Positions 17,124 to 26,096 of a DNA stretch of 64,000 bases are shown here, piece after piece. Below the pieces are notes generated by a model, which was not told the DNA's origin, searched no databases, and saw nothing but the letters and a program-made list of their open reading frames with translations. The stretch's first letter is position 1, and each line of letters begins with the position of its first letter. Origin of the DNA: JAPOUP01 sp965203255 (lineage in GTDB: Bacteria > Pseudomonadota > Alphaproteobacteria > Rhodobacterales > Rhodobacteraceae); the NCBI GenBank assembly GCA_965203255.1, contig OZ241882.1:3038001-3102000 (forward strand). The letters run 5' to 3'. Position numbers and translations under genes: made by a program.

Positions 17124-18377
17124 TCAGGCGGCGGCCCGGCGTTCTCCGGATCCGGCCGTCACGCCATACTTACGCAGCATTCTTATCCATCGCGGCGCAT
17201 TGCGCATCACCATCATGGCCTCATAGTCGGTTTCGGGGTCATGGTAGAGTTCTCCGGTCGAGAGCATGCCCCATACGATGCGCAGCATCTTGTTCGCGAC
17301 GGCGACGGTCGCCCGCTTGTAGCCGCGGCGGACGGTCAGAGCCTTGTGATAGCCCTTGAACTGGCATCCCTTGCTGCGGGCGGCCGCCTGGGCGCATTCG
17401 ATCATGAGCGTGCGAAGAGCCTGGTTGCCTTTGCGGACCCGTCCCGAACGCCGTTTTCCGGCGCTCTCGTTGTTGCCGGGGGCGAGACCGGCCCATGCGG
17501 CGCAGTGTCTCGGCCCGGGAAAGACGGAGACATCGGGGCCGAGCTCGATGATGATCGCCGCCGCGGCGCGCCGGTCGATACCGGGAATCGTGGTCAGAAG
17601 GCTGAGATCGCTCCAGCGGCCGGCCAGACCCTCCTCGATGACGGCGTCGTGTTCGGCCAGACGATGTCCGGCCTGGTCGAAGAGACGGATCTGATCGCGC
17701 AGCAGGAACCGGTCGGCCTCCGAAAGCCTGCGCCGCAGAGCGTCGTCGAGCTTTTCGAGATGCCCGCGCACATGGCCCGAGAGCGAGGCGAGGATCTCCG
17801 CCCGCTCTTTCCCTTCGGCCAGACCGTCGAGGATGCGCCGGCCGTTGGCCCCGAAAATGTCGGACAGGACGCCGCCGACGCGCAGCCCGGCTCCGTCGAT
17901 GATCCTGTGGACCCGGCAGCGCGTCCGCGACCGCCCGGCGACGATCTTCCGGCGCGCGCGCGAGACCCGGCGCAGCTCGCGGAAGTTCTTCGGCGGAACC
18001 ATGCTCGGGCTGCAGAGACCGAACTGACATACGCGGGCCAGCCATATGCTGTCGGCGACATCGGTCTTGCGGCCCTTGATCTGTTTGACATGCTGAGCGT
18101 GCAGCAGCAGCGGCTCGGCTCCGGCATCGGCGACGGCGTCGAAAACCGCCTCCCAATAGACGCCGGTTCCTTCCATCGCCGCAGCCGTCACGCCGTGTTC
18201 GCTGAGCCAGGCCGAAAGATCGGCCAGACCGCTCGGAAGGGTGCTGGACTCCTTCGTGATGCGTTCCGAATCCGCGCCGGGGCGGGCGATGCGCACGGTC
18301 GCGGTGACCTGCATCTTGTGAACATCCAGCCCGGCGGCGCGGGAATGGATGACATTGAGCTTATCCTTCTCTATCAT
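17124..18377 (-). CDS. IS110-family transposase (DEDD)
   Basis: A 417-residue transposase. The N-terminal RuvC-like DEDD domain shows D in AGLDVHKMQV, E in AMEGTGVYWEA and the D pair in KGRKTDVADS. The C-terminal Transposase_20 domain shows TTIPGIDRRAAAAII and the catalytic Ser region NNESAGKRRSGR. IS110 enzymes recombine through a RuvC/serine pair guided by a structured RNA made from the element's non-coding end. The gene is full length and apparently intact. It sits between rsfS and leuC, transcribed leftward, with strong GC bias relative to both neighbours. Confidence 0.92.
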   Translation of the reverse strand: MIEKDKLNVIHSRAAGLDVHKMQVTATVRIARPGADSERITKESSTLPSGLADLSAWLSEHGVTAAAMEGTGVYWEAVFDAVADAGAEPLLLHAQHVKQIKGRKTDVADSIWLARVCQFGLCSPSMVPPKNFRELRRVSRARRKIVAGRSRTRCRVHRIIDGAGLRVGGVLSDIFGANGRRILDGLAEGKERAEILASLSGHVRGHLEKLDDALRRRLSEADRFLLRDQIRLFDQAGHRLAEHDAVIEEGLAGRWSDLSLLTTIPGIDRRAAAAIIIELGPDVSVFPGPRHCAAWAGLAPGNNESAGKRRSGRVRKGNQALRTLMIECAQAAARSKGCQFKGYHKALTVRRGYKRATVAVANKMLRIVWGMLSTGELYHDPETDYEAMMVMRNAPRWIRMLRKYGVTAGSGERRAAA

Positions 18378-18700
18378 GTGACTATCTCCTGTTGGGGATC
18401 ATGCGTGGAAGCGGACAGGCCGGCGGATCAGCAGACTCACAGCCCCCGGAGACGGGCGCTGCGGTGCATTTTGCTGTTCGTTCTCGGAAGAGTCCGGAAA
18501 CAAGGCGGGGCTCGAAGCCGACGGCCCGGGACAGTTTGACAACGGGATCGCAATGTCCGCACAAAAAAAACGTCCTCCTGTCCGCTTCCGCGCGGCAACA
18601 TGCGTCATCCCGCCGCATTCGGAAAGCGAATGTGAACCGACGGGAAAAGGAAAACGGACGCAGGAAGAAAGACGGCGGCGGCAGCCCTTGAACTTACATG
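18378..18700 (-). ncRNA. Candidate guide (bridge) RNA region of the IS110 element
   Basis: More than 300 GC-rich bases without a coding frame precede the transposase start. In the IS110 group the non-coding DNA 5' of the transposase gene encodes a bridge RNA that pairs with target and donor DNA. Position and length fit that role. I have not folded the RNA or identified its two guide loops, so boundaries are nominal. The transition back to moderate G+C near 18690-18720 probably marks the element end. Confidence 0.35.
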
Positions 18701-19092
18701 ATCAGCGGGGCGATATGGCCAGCCCAATCATGAGCGTTTGATCGCCAGGCCGCCCCGCGAGGAACGGGTTAATCAGGGTCTTTCCGCATTGCGGACAGAC
18801 TCACCTGTGGGCGCCCTTGAATAGCCGCTGATTCGCTGGTCCCGCAGTTCAGGCCCAGCCTGATGGACCTCGTATTGTCACGGGACGCGTACTCAGTCCC
18901 TTGGCGATGACGAATCGATCGATCACAAATCAATACCCGTTGCCTTGTGGGGCGCTGTCCATTATCCGGGCACAATGGTCACGACAGCCGTCCTTGGCGG
19001 TTCACTTGCAGGATACGGGTGGATCCGGACGGTCTATGGTCGCCGAGCGTTCGCCACCAATCCAAGGTGTTTGGATACAAGGGAGAATCCGC
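18701..19092 (+). other. leuC leader region
   Basis: About 390 bases between the IS110 end and leuC. It should contain the leu promoter unless the insertion displaced it. Complementary GC-rich segments (GCGGGGCG near 18703 and CGCCCCGC near 18755) could pair. I see no Leu-rich leader peptide. A ribosome site (GGGAGA) lies eight bases before the leuC ATG. Confidence 0.4.
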
Positions 19093-20496
19093 ATGCCACC
19101 CAGAACACTTTACGACAAGATTTGGGACGATCATCTGGTGCATGAGGCGGAGGACGGTACCTGTCTGCTGTACATCGACCGCCACCTCGTGCATGAGGTG
19201 ACCAGCCCTCAGGCATTCGAGGGACTGCGGATGGCTGGCAGGAAGGTCCGGGCACCCGAAAGGACCATCGCCGTTCCCGATCACAATGTGCCAACCACAG
19301 CGGACCGTCTGTCCGGCGGAATGAACGAAGAGAGCCGCATCCAAGTCGAGGAACTGGATAGGAATGCGCACGAATTTGGTATCCATTACTATCCGGTTGA
19401 TGACGTACGCCAAGGTATTGTCCATATTGTGGGACCAGAGCAGGGCTGGACACTTCCGGGCATGACGGTTGTCTGTGGAGATAGCCATACCGCAACGCAC
19501 GGCGCGTTTGGCGCACTGGCACACGGAATTGGCACTTCGGAGGTAGAGCATGTTCTGGCAACTCAGACACTGATCCAGAAGAAATCCAGGAACATGAAGG
19601 TGGAAATCACCGGAAGCCTTCGCTCTGGGGTAACGGCCAAGGACATCACACTTTCGGTAATTGGCGCAACCGGCACCGCCGGAGGTACCGGACATATCAT
19701 CGAGTATTGCGGAGAGGCGATTCGCAGCCTTTCCATGGAAGGACGGATGACCGTCTGCAACATGGCAATTGAAGGCGGGGCGCGCGCCGGTCTTATCGCG
19801 CCCGATGAAAAAACCTTCGAATATGTCAATGGTCGCCCCCATGCCCCGAAGGGCGCGGCGTGGGAAGCTGCAATGTCATATTGGCAGACGCTTCATTCCG
19901 ACGAAAGCGCCAGTTTCGACAGGACGGTGACGATCCCGGGCGAGGAAATCGCGCCTGTCGTAACATGGGGTACCAGCCCGGAGGACGTTCTTCCCATAAC
20001 CGGGACTGTCCCGAGTCCCGACGAGTTCGAAGGTGGCAAGGTCGAAGCAGCTCGGCGTTCGCTTGAATACATGGGTCTGGTCCCCGGCACGCCTCTGTCA
20101 GAGATCGCGATCGACACGGTGTTCATTGGATCCTGTACCAACGGCAGAATCGAGGATCTGCGGGCAGCCGCAGAGATCCTGAAAGGCAAGAGAGTCAAGG
20201 ACGGGCTTAGAGCGATGGTCGTTCCAGGCTCGGGCCTGGTGCGGGCACAGGCAGAAGAGGAAGGACTGGCCGAGATATTTGCTGAGGCCGGATTTGAATG
20301 GCGGCTGGCCGGTTGTTCCATGTGCCTTGCGATGAACCCCGACCAGCTCGCACCGGGTGAACGCTGCGCTTCGACCTCAAACCGCAATTTCGAGGGTCGT
20401 CAAGGCTACAGGGGACGAACGCATTTGGTCTCTCCTGCAATGGCGGCGGCGGCGGCGATTACTGGACACCTCACGGACGTTCGGGAATTGATGTAG
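19093..20496 (+). CDS. leuC: 3-isopropylmalate dehydratase large subunit
   Basis: A 467-residue enzyme subunit starting at MPPRTLYDKIWDDHLVHEAE, preceded by GGGAGA; the open frame runs further upstream but without family similarity. The 4Fe-4S cysteines are present in GSCTNGRIED (about residue 352) and AGCSMCLAMN (two Cys, about residues 412-415). With LeuD it isomerises 2- to 3-isopropylmalate in leucine synthesis in the cytoplasm. leuD follows after 51 bases and leuB further on, so this is the first gene of a leuCDB operon. Length is normal for the aconitase-type family. Confidence 0.96.
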   Translation: MPPRTLYDKIWDDHLVHEAEDGTCLLYIDRHLVHEVTSPQAFEGLRMAGRKVRAPERTIAVPDHNVPTTADRLSGGMNEESRIQVEELDRNAHEFGIHYYPVDDVRQGIVHIVGPEQGWTLPGMTVVCGDSHTATHGAFGALAHGIGTSEVEHVLATQTLIQKKSRNMKVEITGSLRSGVTAKDITLSVIGATGTAGGTGHIIEYCGEAIRSLSMEGRMTVCNMAIEGGARAGLIAPDEKTFEYVNGRPHAPKGAAWEAAMSYWQTLHSDESASFDRTVTIPGEEIAPVVTWGTSPEDVLPITGTVPSPDEFEGGKVEAARRSLEYMGLVPGTPLSEIAIDTVFIGSCTNGRIEDLRAAAEILKGKRVKDGLRAMVVPGSGLVRAQAEEEGLAEIFAEAGFEWRLAGCSMCLAMNPDQLAPGERCASTSNRNFEGRQGYRGRTHLVSPAMAAAAAITGHLTDVRELM

Positions 20497-20547
20497 ATCG
20501 GGCGTCATTCGAAACACCGACCGAGAGTTCAGCCTGGAGCAATCACG

Positions 20548-21153
20548 ATGGACAGATTCACAACCCTTGCGGGTGTTGCTGCCCCCCTTTCGATGGTCAA
20601 TGTCGACACCGACATGATCATTCCCAAGCAATTCCTCAAGACGATCAAACGTTCGGGTCTCGGAGTGAACCTATTCGATGAGATGCGCTATGATCGGGAC
20701 GGCAACGAGGTCGCCGATTTCGTACTGAACCAGCCAGCCTACCGTAGCGCAGCGATTCTGGTGGCCGGAGCGAATTTTGGCTGCGGCTCGAGCCGGGAGC
20801 ATGCGCCATGGGCACTCAAGGATTTTGGCATACGGTGTGTCATCGCACCCAGCTTCGCCGATATTTTCTTCAGCAATTGCTTCAAGAACGGCATCCTGCC
20901 AATCCCGCTGCCGGAGGAGAAAGTCGATATTCTCATGAAAGACGCCCAGAAGGGAGAGAACGCAAGAGTCTCGGTCGACCTCGGATCGCAGACGATAACC
21001 ACGTCGGATGGCGAGGTGATCATGTTCGACGTAGATCCTTTCAGGAAACGATGCCTGATGGAAGGACTCGATGACATTGGACTGACCATGGAGCATTCCG
21101 CCAAGATCGATGCGTTCGAAGCAGAGGCGAGGGCGCACCGTTCATGGGCGTAG
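20548..21153 (+). CDS. leuD: 3-isopropylmalate dehydratase small subunit
   Basis: A 201-residue partner of LeuC. Typical features are VDTDMIIPKQFLKTI near the N-terminus and the phosphate-binding NFGCGSSREHAPWAL (about residues 73-87), then FADIFFSNCFKNGILPI. The spacing from leuC is short with no terminator between. Downstream, a 359-base spacer containing a MITE separates it from leuB; in relatives this gap is normally shorter or holds a small gene. Confidence 0.96.
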   Translation: MDRFTTLAGVAAPLSMVNVDTDMIIPKQFLKTIKRSGLGVNLFDEMRYDRDGNEVADFVLNQPAYRSAAILVAGANFGCGSSREHAPWALKDFGIRCVIAPSFADIFFSNCFKNGILPIPLPEEKVDILMKDAQKGENARVSVDLGSQTITTSDGEVIMFDVDPFRKRCLMEGLDDIGLTMEHSAKIDAFEAEARAHRSWA

Positions 21154-21232
21154 ACTCAGGCGCAGTGCGATCATGCAACTGCCCGGGCCCGCGGCCGACA
21201 TTGCACCGAACTCACGGTAGCCGCCAAACTTG

Positions 21233-21369
21233 GTGTAGCCCAGATTGTTGGCAATCCATACTTTCGGTCGACCTTATCGGGCGAAGATCTACCGAAAGGC
21301 GTTCCTGTGCCATGGAATCAAGGCTCAAAAAAACACCCAAGCGACTCATGCCAGCAATCTGGGATGCAC
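21233..21369. mobile_element. MITE copy 1 (137 bp, empty of IS30) in the leuD-leuB spacer
   Basis: The ends are inverted repeats: GTGTAGCCCAGATTG... at the left and the complement of GTGCATCCCAGATTG... at the right (18 of 21 positions match). It is flanked by 12-bp direct repeats that differ at one base: CCGCCAAACTTG (21221-21232) and CCGCCAACCTTG (21370-21381). No coding frame. Inside is an imperfect palindrome, CTTTCGGTCGACCTT / AAGATCTACCGAAAG, around 21250-21290. In the second copy IS30 has jumped into the middle of this palindrome. Target duplications of 11-12 bp hint at mobilisation by an IS4-like transposase, an inference only. Confidence 0.82.
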
Positions 21370-21512
21370 CCGCCAACCTTGACTGGGTCGCTCGGATGAT
21401 CCACGTCTGGTAGACTCCGGCAGGCTTGCGCCGGAAGCTGTTTTCTTGACGGGCTCCGAGCAAGCGGGTAGGCGAGGCCCGCTCGCAGCGAAATACAGGG
21501 GATCCAGACACA

Positions 21513-22619
21513 ATGGGCACGAATTCACTCCTAGTTCTTCCTGGTGACGGTATCGGTCCAGAGGTCATGGCCCAGGTTCGCCGTGTTGTGGATTGGTTCA
21601 ATGAACGGACAAAGCTGGAATTTGAGGTAAGCGAAGACCTTGTCGGCGGTGCCGCCTACGACGCCCATGGCACTCCACTGCACGATAGTACCATGGCGAA
21701 GGCCCAGGAATCGGACGCTGTTCTGCTTGGTGCAGTGGGAGGGCCGCAATACGACGGGCTTGACTTCAGCCTGAAACCTGAGCGGGGGCTCCTGCGCCTG
21801 CGAAAGGAAATGGACCTGTTCTCGAACCTGCGTCCCGCACAGTGCTTTGACGCGTTGGCGGATTTCTCCTCGCTGAAGAGGGACGTGGTCTCCGGGCTCG
21901 ACATCATGATTGTACGTGAATTGACTGGCGGCGTGTATTTCGGAGAACCACGTGGCATCCACAAGGAAGGCAATGAGCGGGTTGGAATCAACACACAGCG
22001 CTATACCGAAAGCGAGATCGCCCGCGTGGCTCGGTCCGCCTTCGAACTCGCCCGCCGACGCTGCAACCGGATCTGTTCCATGGAGAAGGCCAACGTAATG
22101 GAGTCGGGTATTCTCTGGCGTGACGTCGTGACCGAGGTTCATATTTCTGAATATCCTGATGTCGAACTGTCACATATGTACGCCGACGCCGGTGCCATGC
22201 AGCTGACCCGATGGCCGAAGCAGTTCGACGTCATCGTCACCGACAACCTGTTCGGAGACCTTCTGTCGGACCTCGCCGCGATGCTCACCGGTTCGCTTGG
22301 GATGCTGCCATCAGCCAGTCTTGGGGCACCGATGGAAAATGGTCGACCCAAGGCGATGTATGAACCTGTTCACGGATCTGCGCCAGACATCGCGGGTCAG
22401 GGCAAGGCCAATCCAATTGCCTGTATCCTTAGTTTTGCGATGGCGCTACGCTACAGTTTTGACGCGGGGCAGGAAGCTGACCGGCTGGAGTCCGCCATTG
22501 CGCATGTGCTTGCCGAAGGCCTACGTACCGCTGACCTAATAGGTGAGGCGGGTACCGAGCCGGTTTCGACATCTGACATGGGCACCGCGATTTTGGATGC
22601 GCTTGATGCCAGCCGCTGA
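21513..22619 (+). CDS. leuB: 3-isopropylmalate dehydrogenase
   Basis: A 368-residue dehydrogenase that oxidatively decarboxylates 3-isopropylmalate with NAD+. The start MGTNSLLVLPGDGIGPEVM is family-standard. Substrate and metal residues lie in ERGLLRLRKEMDLFSNLRP (about residues 89-107), IVRELTGGVYFGEPRG, and VTDNLFGDLLSDLAAMLTGS, and the NAD loop in YEPVHGSAPDIAGQGKANP. It is the last gene of leuCDB. The preceding spacer carries a MITE, which may influence readthrough from leuD. The gene is complete. Confidence 0.96.
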   Translation: MGTNSLLVLPGDGIGPEVMAQVRRVVDWFNERTKLEFEVSEDLVGGAAYDAHGTPLHDSTMAKAQESDAVLLGAVGGPQYDGLDFSLKPERGLLRLRKEMDLFSNLRPAQCFDALADFSSLKRDVVSGLDIMIVRELTGGVYFGEPRGIHKEGNERVGINTQRYTESEIARVARSAFELARRRCNRICSMEKANVMESGILWRDVVTEVHISEYPDVELSHMYADAGAMQLTRWPKQFDVIVTDNLFGDLLSDLAAMLTGSLGMLPSASLGAPMENGRPKAMYEPVHGSAPDIAGQGKANPIACILSFAMALRYSFDAGQEADRLESAIAHVLAEGLRTADLIGEAGTEPVSTSDMGTAILDALDASR

Positions 22620-23165
22620 CCAATGGTGGCATCCGAACCTAGCCTGCACTCAAGGCGGTTCGACAAGGACTCCATTTTGGTTTCATTCACGGACCAGCGG
22701 CCGACAAGGTCAGCGCCCCGCACCAGGACAACAGATAGGCAAGATGCTCATATGTGAGGCCCGATGGAGCGGAGAAAATGGATGGCAGGGCAACCAAGCG
22801 GCCTCATCATCCAGGCATCTGAAATCCAGCCACGTCAAATCGGCGGCCATGCACGGCAACTCAATTGAACCGAGAAATTGAGGACATATTGGCCGTGGCA
22901 TCGAGGCTTGCTACCGCTTCGATCCAAAAAATTTGGTCGACCCTGAGCTTCAGAAAACATGCTTCGGCTGCTCAGACAACGTTGCCCGTAGGATTGTCAT
23001 TGTGATCCTGTGCATTTGCCTCGAATCCAAGACCGTCGCTGACGAATTTGGATACTCGGTTAAGGTAGGCGGATTCCCAATGGATTTGGCACTGACGTCA
23101 CTCCCAGCCATGTCCCCTGACTCCTTGCAATTCGTAGGACGAGCCTTTATGTTTCCACTTGCAAT
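22620..23165. other. Gene-less stretch between leuB and tRNA-Pro
   Basis: About 550 bases with short open frames, none recognisable. An open frame at 22933-23175 runs into the tRNA and is not credible as a gene. No clear terminator follows leuB. Confidence 0.5.
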
Positions 23166-23242
23166 CGGAGTGTAGCTCAGCCTGGTAGAGCACTGTCTTC
23201 GGGAGGCAGGGGCCGGAGGTTCGAATCCTCTCACTCCGACCA
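23166..23242 (+). tRNA. tRNA-Pro (anticodon CGG)
   Basis: A 77-base cloverleaf: acceptor arms CGGAGTG / CACTCCG, D-arm TAGCTCAGCCTGGTAGAGCA, anticodon arm CTGTC-TTCGGGA-GGCAG with CGG at positions 34-36, T-arm with GGTTCGAATCC, discriminator A and an encoded CCA. It reads CCG codons. An accessory region with defence-like genes begins immediately downstream. Confidence 0.95.
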
Positions 23243-23329
23243 TAGTCCCAGTTAACGTCTGCTATTTCGACTGCCCCGAGTTTGATGGGAGGTTGGCATT
23301 CCGGCAGCATCTGTTCACCAAGATGAGGA

Positions 23330-23566
23330 TTGAAGATGAAGGCAAAAAAGACTGGCAAGTGCTGGTGTGGTTGCGGGAAAGACACTCGCTCCTATTTCGT
23401 GAAGGGATGTGATCGTCGAGTACAGGAAGCTCTTCTTGACATGGTGTACGGGCCCGGGACCACTGCAGATAGATTGGCGGAGCTAGGGTATGGCCCAAGC
23501 AACAGTGTCATTGAATCAATAAATCGCTTGAACGCAGAGAGAAAATCAGGCTCGGGACGTGATTGA
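23330..23566 (+). CDS. Small Cys-rich protein of unknown function
   Basis: A 78-residue protein beginning KKTGKCWCGCGKDTRSYFVKG. Three cysteines in CWCGCG plus another in KGCDRR could hold zinc or simply structure the N-terminus; the rest (RRVQEALLDMVYGPGTT onward) looks helical. Similar short proteins with a CGCG head occur as hypothetical proteins in bacteria, but I cannot assign a role. It is the first frame after tRNA-Pro and precedes the AAA/HNH pair by 600 bases. Start ATG 23336 (MKAKK) is also possible. A real gene seems more likely than not. Confidence 0.45.
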   Translation: MKMKAKKTGKCWCGCGKDTRSYFVKGCDRRVQEALLDMVYGPGTTADRLAELGYGPSNSVIESINRLNAERKSGSGRD

Positions 23567-24174
23567 TTGGTCATCACTTGTTCGGAACGGGGGAAAGTCG
23601 GAACAAAACAGCCGATAGCACTTAAGGCACGTGGCGAAAGGCAAAGCCTCGTGTTTCCCAGAACGACGTACGCGTTCGGTCGTGAGGTGACGATCCATTT
23701 CGGCTGCCCTCCAACCGTCCCTAGCCGACCGACAGAGATGCGGGGTGCGTCTCCATGCAACAGTCCTCGGAACGCGTGATTGCGTCTTTTGCGCTTTCCG
23801 TCGCGTCGGCGTTGCCGTGGCCGGGTTCCGATGGCTACGGACGAATGGCCGGTCATGAGGGTGCGGGTAGGACGGGTTGGCAGCGGTTGAGCGTCCGCTT
23901 CCAGTCCTTTCGGAGCGGGCAGATCCAGATGTCCTTTCTCGGCTTGTCGGCCTTGTTGTGCCAGTCGTAGCGGCCGCGCCCCTTGCTGGCGTAATGGGCT
24001 CGAAGCTGCATATTTGGCGAAATCCGATGCGCGAGATGCCATTGTTATCTTCGCGGATCTTTGGTCCGGGGCATCTCCAGATCCATGCGCCGCCTGAATT
24101 GTGCTGGCGGTTTCCGGTCTGTTGGCTCATGATCGCAGAATTAGGTTGAATGGTATAACCAGACGGCGAAATCC
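23567..24174. other. Stretch upstream of the AAA-ATPase gene, possibly decayed coding DNA
   Basis: About 600 bases. On the minus strand three frames in turn give plausible protein-like pieces (HNSGGAWIWRCPGPK near 24110, then WHNKADKPRKDIWICP near 23930), suggesting an old frameshifted gene, but I cannot name it. The promoter for the AAA/HNH genes should be near the right end. Confidence 0.35.
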
Positions 24175-25464
24175 ATGCGTATCGATCGGCTCACTGTCGG
24201 GAACTTCAAGAAATTCGAAGAGACAACCTTCGAGTTCCATTCGCAGTTAACGGTGCTGGTGGGTGACAACGGTTCCGGCAAGACGGCCGTGCTGGATGCG
24301 CTCCGCATCGGTGCAGGAGCCTATCTGCTCGGGGTTCCCGACATGAAGGCCCCTTCGATCAAGCGGGAACATGTGCGGCGGGACACCAGACGAAACGGCG
24401 AATTCGCGACTTTCGAGCCGGTAACGCCGTCCATGGTGCGATGCGAGGGGAATGTTCATCACACGGATTTTTGCTGGCACCGCGAATTGACTTCGCTCGA
24501 TGGGCGGACAACGCGAATAGGTGTCCGGAGCCTTCGGCAGTGTGTCGACAGGCAGATTCGAGAGAGCGAGCTGGACATGACCTTTCCTCTGGTCCTGTCG
24601 TACGACACCGGGCGGTTGTGGATCGAGCCGCGAATGACAAAGCAGACCCGCTCGGTGATCCGCCAGCCTTTCGGCAAGCTGTCGCGGTTCGAAGCCTATC
24701 GCGGTGGCCTTGACCCGGCACCATCATCTGAGTTCCTGCGGCGGTGGATCAAGAAGATGACGTTGATCGGCGTCCAGGAGAATCGATCGCTGAGCAGTCT
24801 GCAGGCCGTCTTTTCAGCAGTCGAGGATTGCGTCGAGGGTGTGAAGCGAGTGTTCTACGATTTTGAGCTTGATGACATCGCCCTCGAATTCGAGTACGAA
24901 GGGCTCTACCCGTTTGGTTTTCTGAGTGACGGACAGAGAATCATGACGGCGTTGGCCGCTGACATCGCAATGCGATGCGTACAGCTGAACCCACATCTGA
25001 AGGGGGATGCGCCGAAAATGACCCGCGGGGTCGTGCTGATCGACGAGCTGGATCTTCATCTGCATCCAAACTGGCAGCGCAGGATCGTCAGCAATCTGAC
25101 ATCCCTTTTCCCCAAGCTCCAGTTCGTGGCAACGACGCACTCGCCCTTCATAGTTCAGTCGCTTGACGGTCAAGGGCTAATCAATCTCAGCGGTCCGAGT
25201 GTTCTGGAAGAGCCAAGGGAACCCCGTAGCGTCGAGGATATCTCCGAGGAAACGATGGGTGTGGATATGCCGCAACGGAGCAGACTTTTTCAGCAGAAGG
25301 AAGCTGCGGCGCACCAGTACTACAAACTCCTTGACCAATTGAACGACGACCATCATCCAGACGTCATGAAGGCCAAGAAAAAGCTGGATGAGATCGAAGA
25401 GCGTTTCATGGATGATCCGGCATACGCCGCATTTCTGAAGCTGCGGCGCAGCGTGACCGCCTAG
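24175..25464 (+). CDS. AAA-family ATPase of a Septu-like defence pair (PtuA-like)
   Basis: A 429-residue SMC/ABC-type ATPase. The N-terminus MRIDRLTVGNFKKFEETTF leads into Walker A GDNGSGKT (residues 30-37). A Q-loop region and long insertion follow. The ABC-like signature is FLSDGQRIMTALAADIA (about residues 247-263), Walker B is GVVLIDELDLHLHPNWQRR, and the switch His lies in VATTHSPFIVQS. The C-terminus after residue 350 looks coiled (QQKEAAAHQYYKLLDQLND). In Septu-type systems such an ATPase works with an HNH nuclease encoded next to it to stop phage. Here an HNH gene starts 17 bases downstream. At 429 residues it is shorter than many PtuA proteins, so Septu-like is a resemblance, not a proven assignment. 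Confidence 0.8.
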   Translation: MRIDRLTVGNFKKFEETTFEFHSQLTVLVGDNGSGKTAVLDALRIGAGAYLLGVPDMKAPSIKREHVRRDTRRNGEFATFEPVTPSMVRCEGNVHHTDFCWHRELTSLDGRTTRIGVRSLRQCVDRQIRESELDMTFPLVLSYDTGRLWIEPRMTKQTRSVIRQPFGKLSRFEAYRGGLDPAPSSEFLRRWIKKMTLIGVQENRSLSSLQAVFSAVEDCVEGVKRVFYDFELDDIALEFEYEGLYPFGFLSDGQRIMTALAADIAMRCVQLNPHLKGDAPKMTRGVVLIDELDLHLHPNWQRRIVSNLTSLFPKLQFVATTHSPFIVQSLDGQGLINLSGPSVLEEPREPRSVEDISEETMGVDMPQRSRLFQQKEAAAHQYYKLLDQLNDDHHPDVMKAKKKLDEIEERFMDDPAYAAFLKLRRSVTA

Positions 25465-25481
25465 CCGCGACCGGAAGCACC

Positions 25482-26096
25482 ATGCGCTCGGTTTGTCGTG
25501 GCCCCTGGCCAACCGGAGATAATGGCCGCCACCTGTCCTTCAATCAGTACGCGAATGCAGGAATTCCGCTCATCGAAAGGATCGGCGAGTATTGTAGCTA
25601 TTGCGGGCGGTCGGGCGACCTCCATGTGGAGCATGTGATCCCACAGAAGCATGACGGGACACTCATAACGGATTGGTCGAATTTCCTGCTTGGGTGCGTT
25701 AATTGCAACAGCCGCAAAAAGTGCAGGAACAGGTCGCGGGAAGGATATCTCTGGCCAGATGAGGACAATACATCTGGGGCTTTCACATATCAGTCCGGCG
25801 GACGGGTTTCGGTGGCTGAGGGACTGGAATCAGATGAGCTTTCCGGGGCTAAAGCGCTTTTCGATCTCGTGGGACTCGGAGCGCCGGGCACACATACGGA
25901 CCGCCGACGTCACAAGAGACGCCAAGCATGGGAAAAGGCAATGGAAGTCCGGGGTCATGTCAACGATGGAGGCACGCGGGAATTGGCGGTTGAAGTTGCG
26001 TTGGGAACCGGATTCTTCAGCGTATGGATGGCTGTGTTTAGCGATGATGAGGACATGTGTCACAGACTGAAGCAGGCCTTTCCGGGAACACGCTGA
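25482..26096 (+). CDS. HNH endonuclease partner (PtuB-like)
   Basis: A 204-residue protein with an HNH zinc-finger nuclease core: EYCSYCGRSGDLHVEHVIPQ (about residues 36-55) supplies the first CxxC pair and the catalytic His, then NFLLGCVNCNSRKKCRNRS supplies the second CxxC, the Asn and basic residues. LWPDEDNTS follows, as in HNH proteins paired with AAA-ATPases. The gene is 17 bases from the ATPase stop and surely cotranscribed. The expected action is cleavage of nucleic acid when the ATPase partner is triggered. All metal and catalytic positions look intact. Residues past 120 are unlike known domains I can recall. Confidence 0.78.
   Translation: MRSVCRGPWPTGDNGRHLSFNQYANAGIPLIERIGEYCSYCGRSGDLHVEHVIPQKHDGTLITDWSNFLLGCVNCNSRKKCRNRSREGYLWPDEDNTSGAFTYQSGGRVSVAEGLESDELSGAKALFDLVGLGAPGTHTDRRRHKRRQAWEKAMEVRGHVNDGGTRELAVEVALGTGFFSVWMAVFSDDEDMCHRLKQAFPGTR

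Noticed and set aside
17241..18539. 432-codon plus-strand frame opposite the IS110 transposase
   Set aside because: The opposite strand carries all IS110 catalytic motifs.
18901..19092. N-terminal extension of leuC
   Set aside because: No similarity to LeuC before MPPRTLYDKIW, which has its own ribosome site.
22933..23175. 80-codon frame running into tRNA-Pro
   Set aside because: It ends inside the tRNA gene and has no ribosome site or recognisable sequence.
23546..24130. Minus-strand 194-codon frame
   Set aside because: Protein-like pieces are spread over three frames; no intact gene or nameable family. Kept only as possible decayed DNA.
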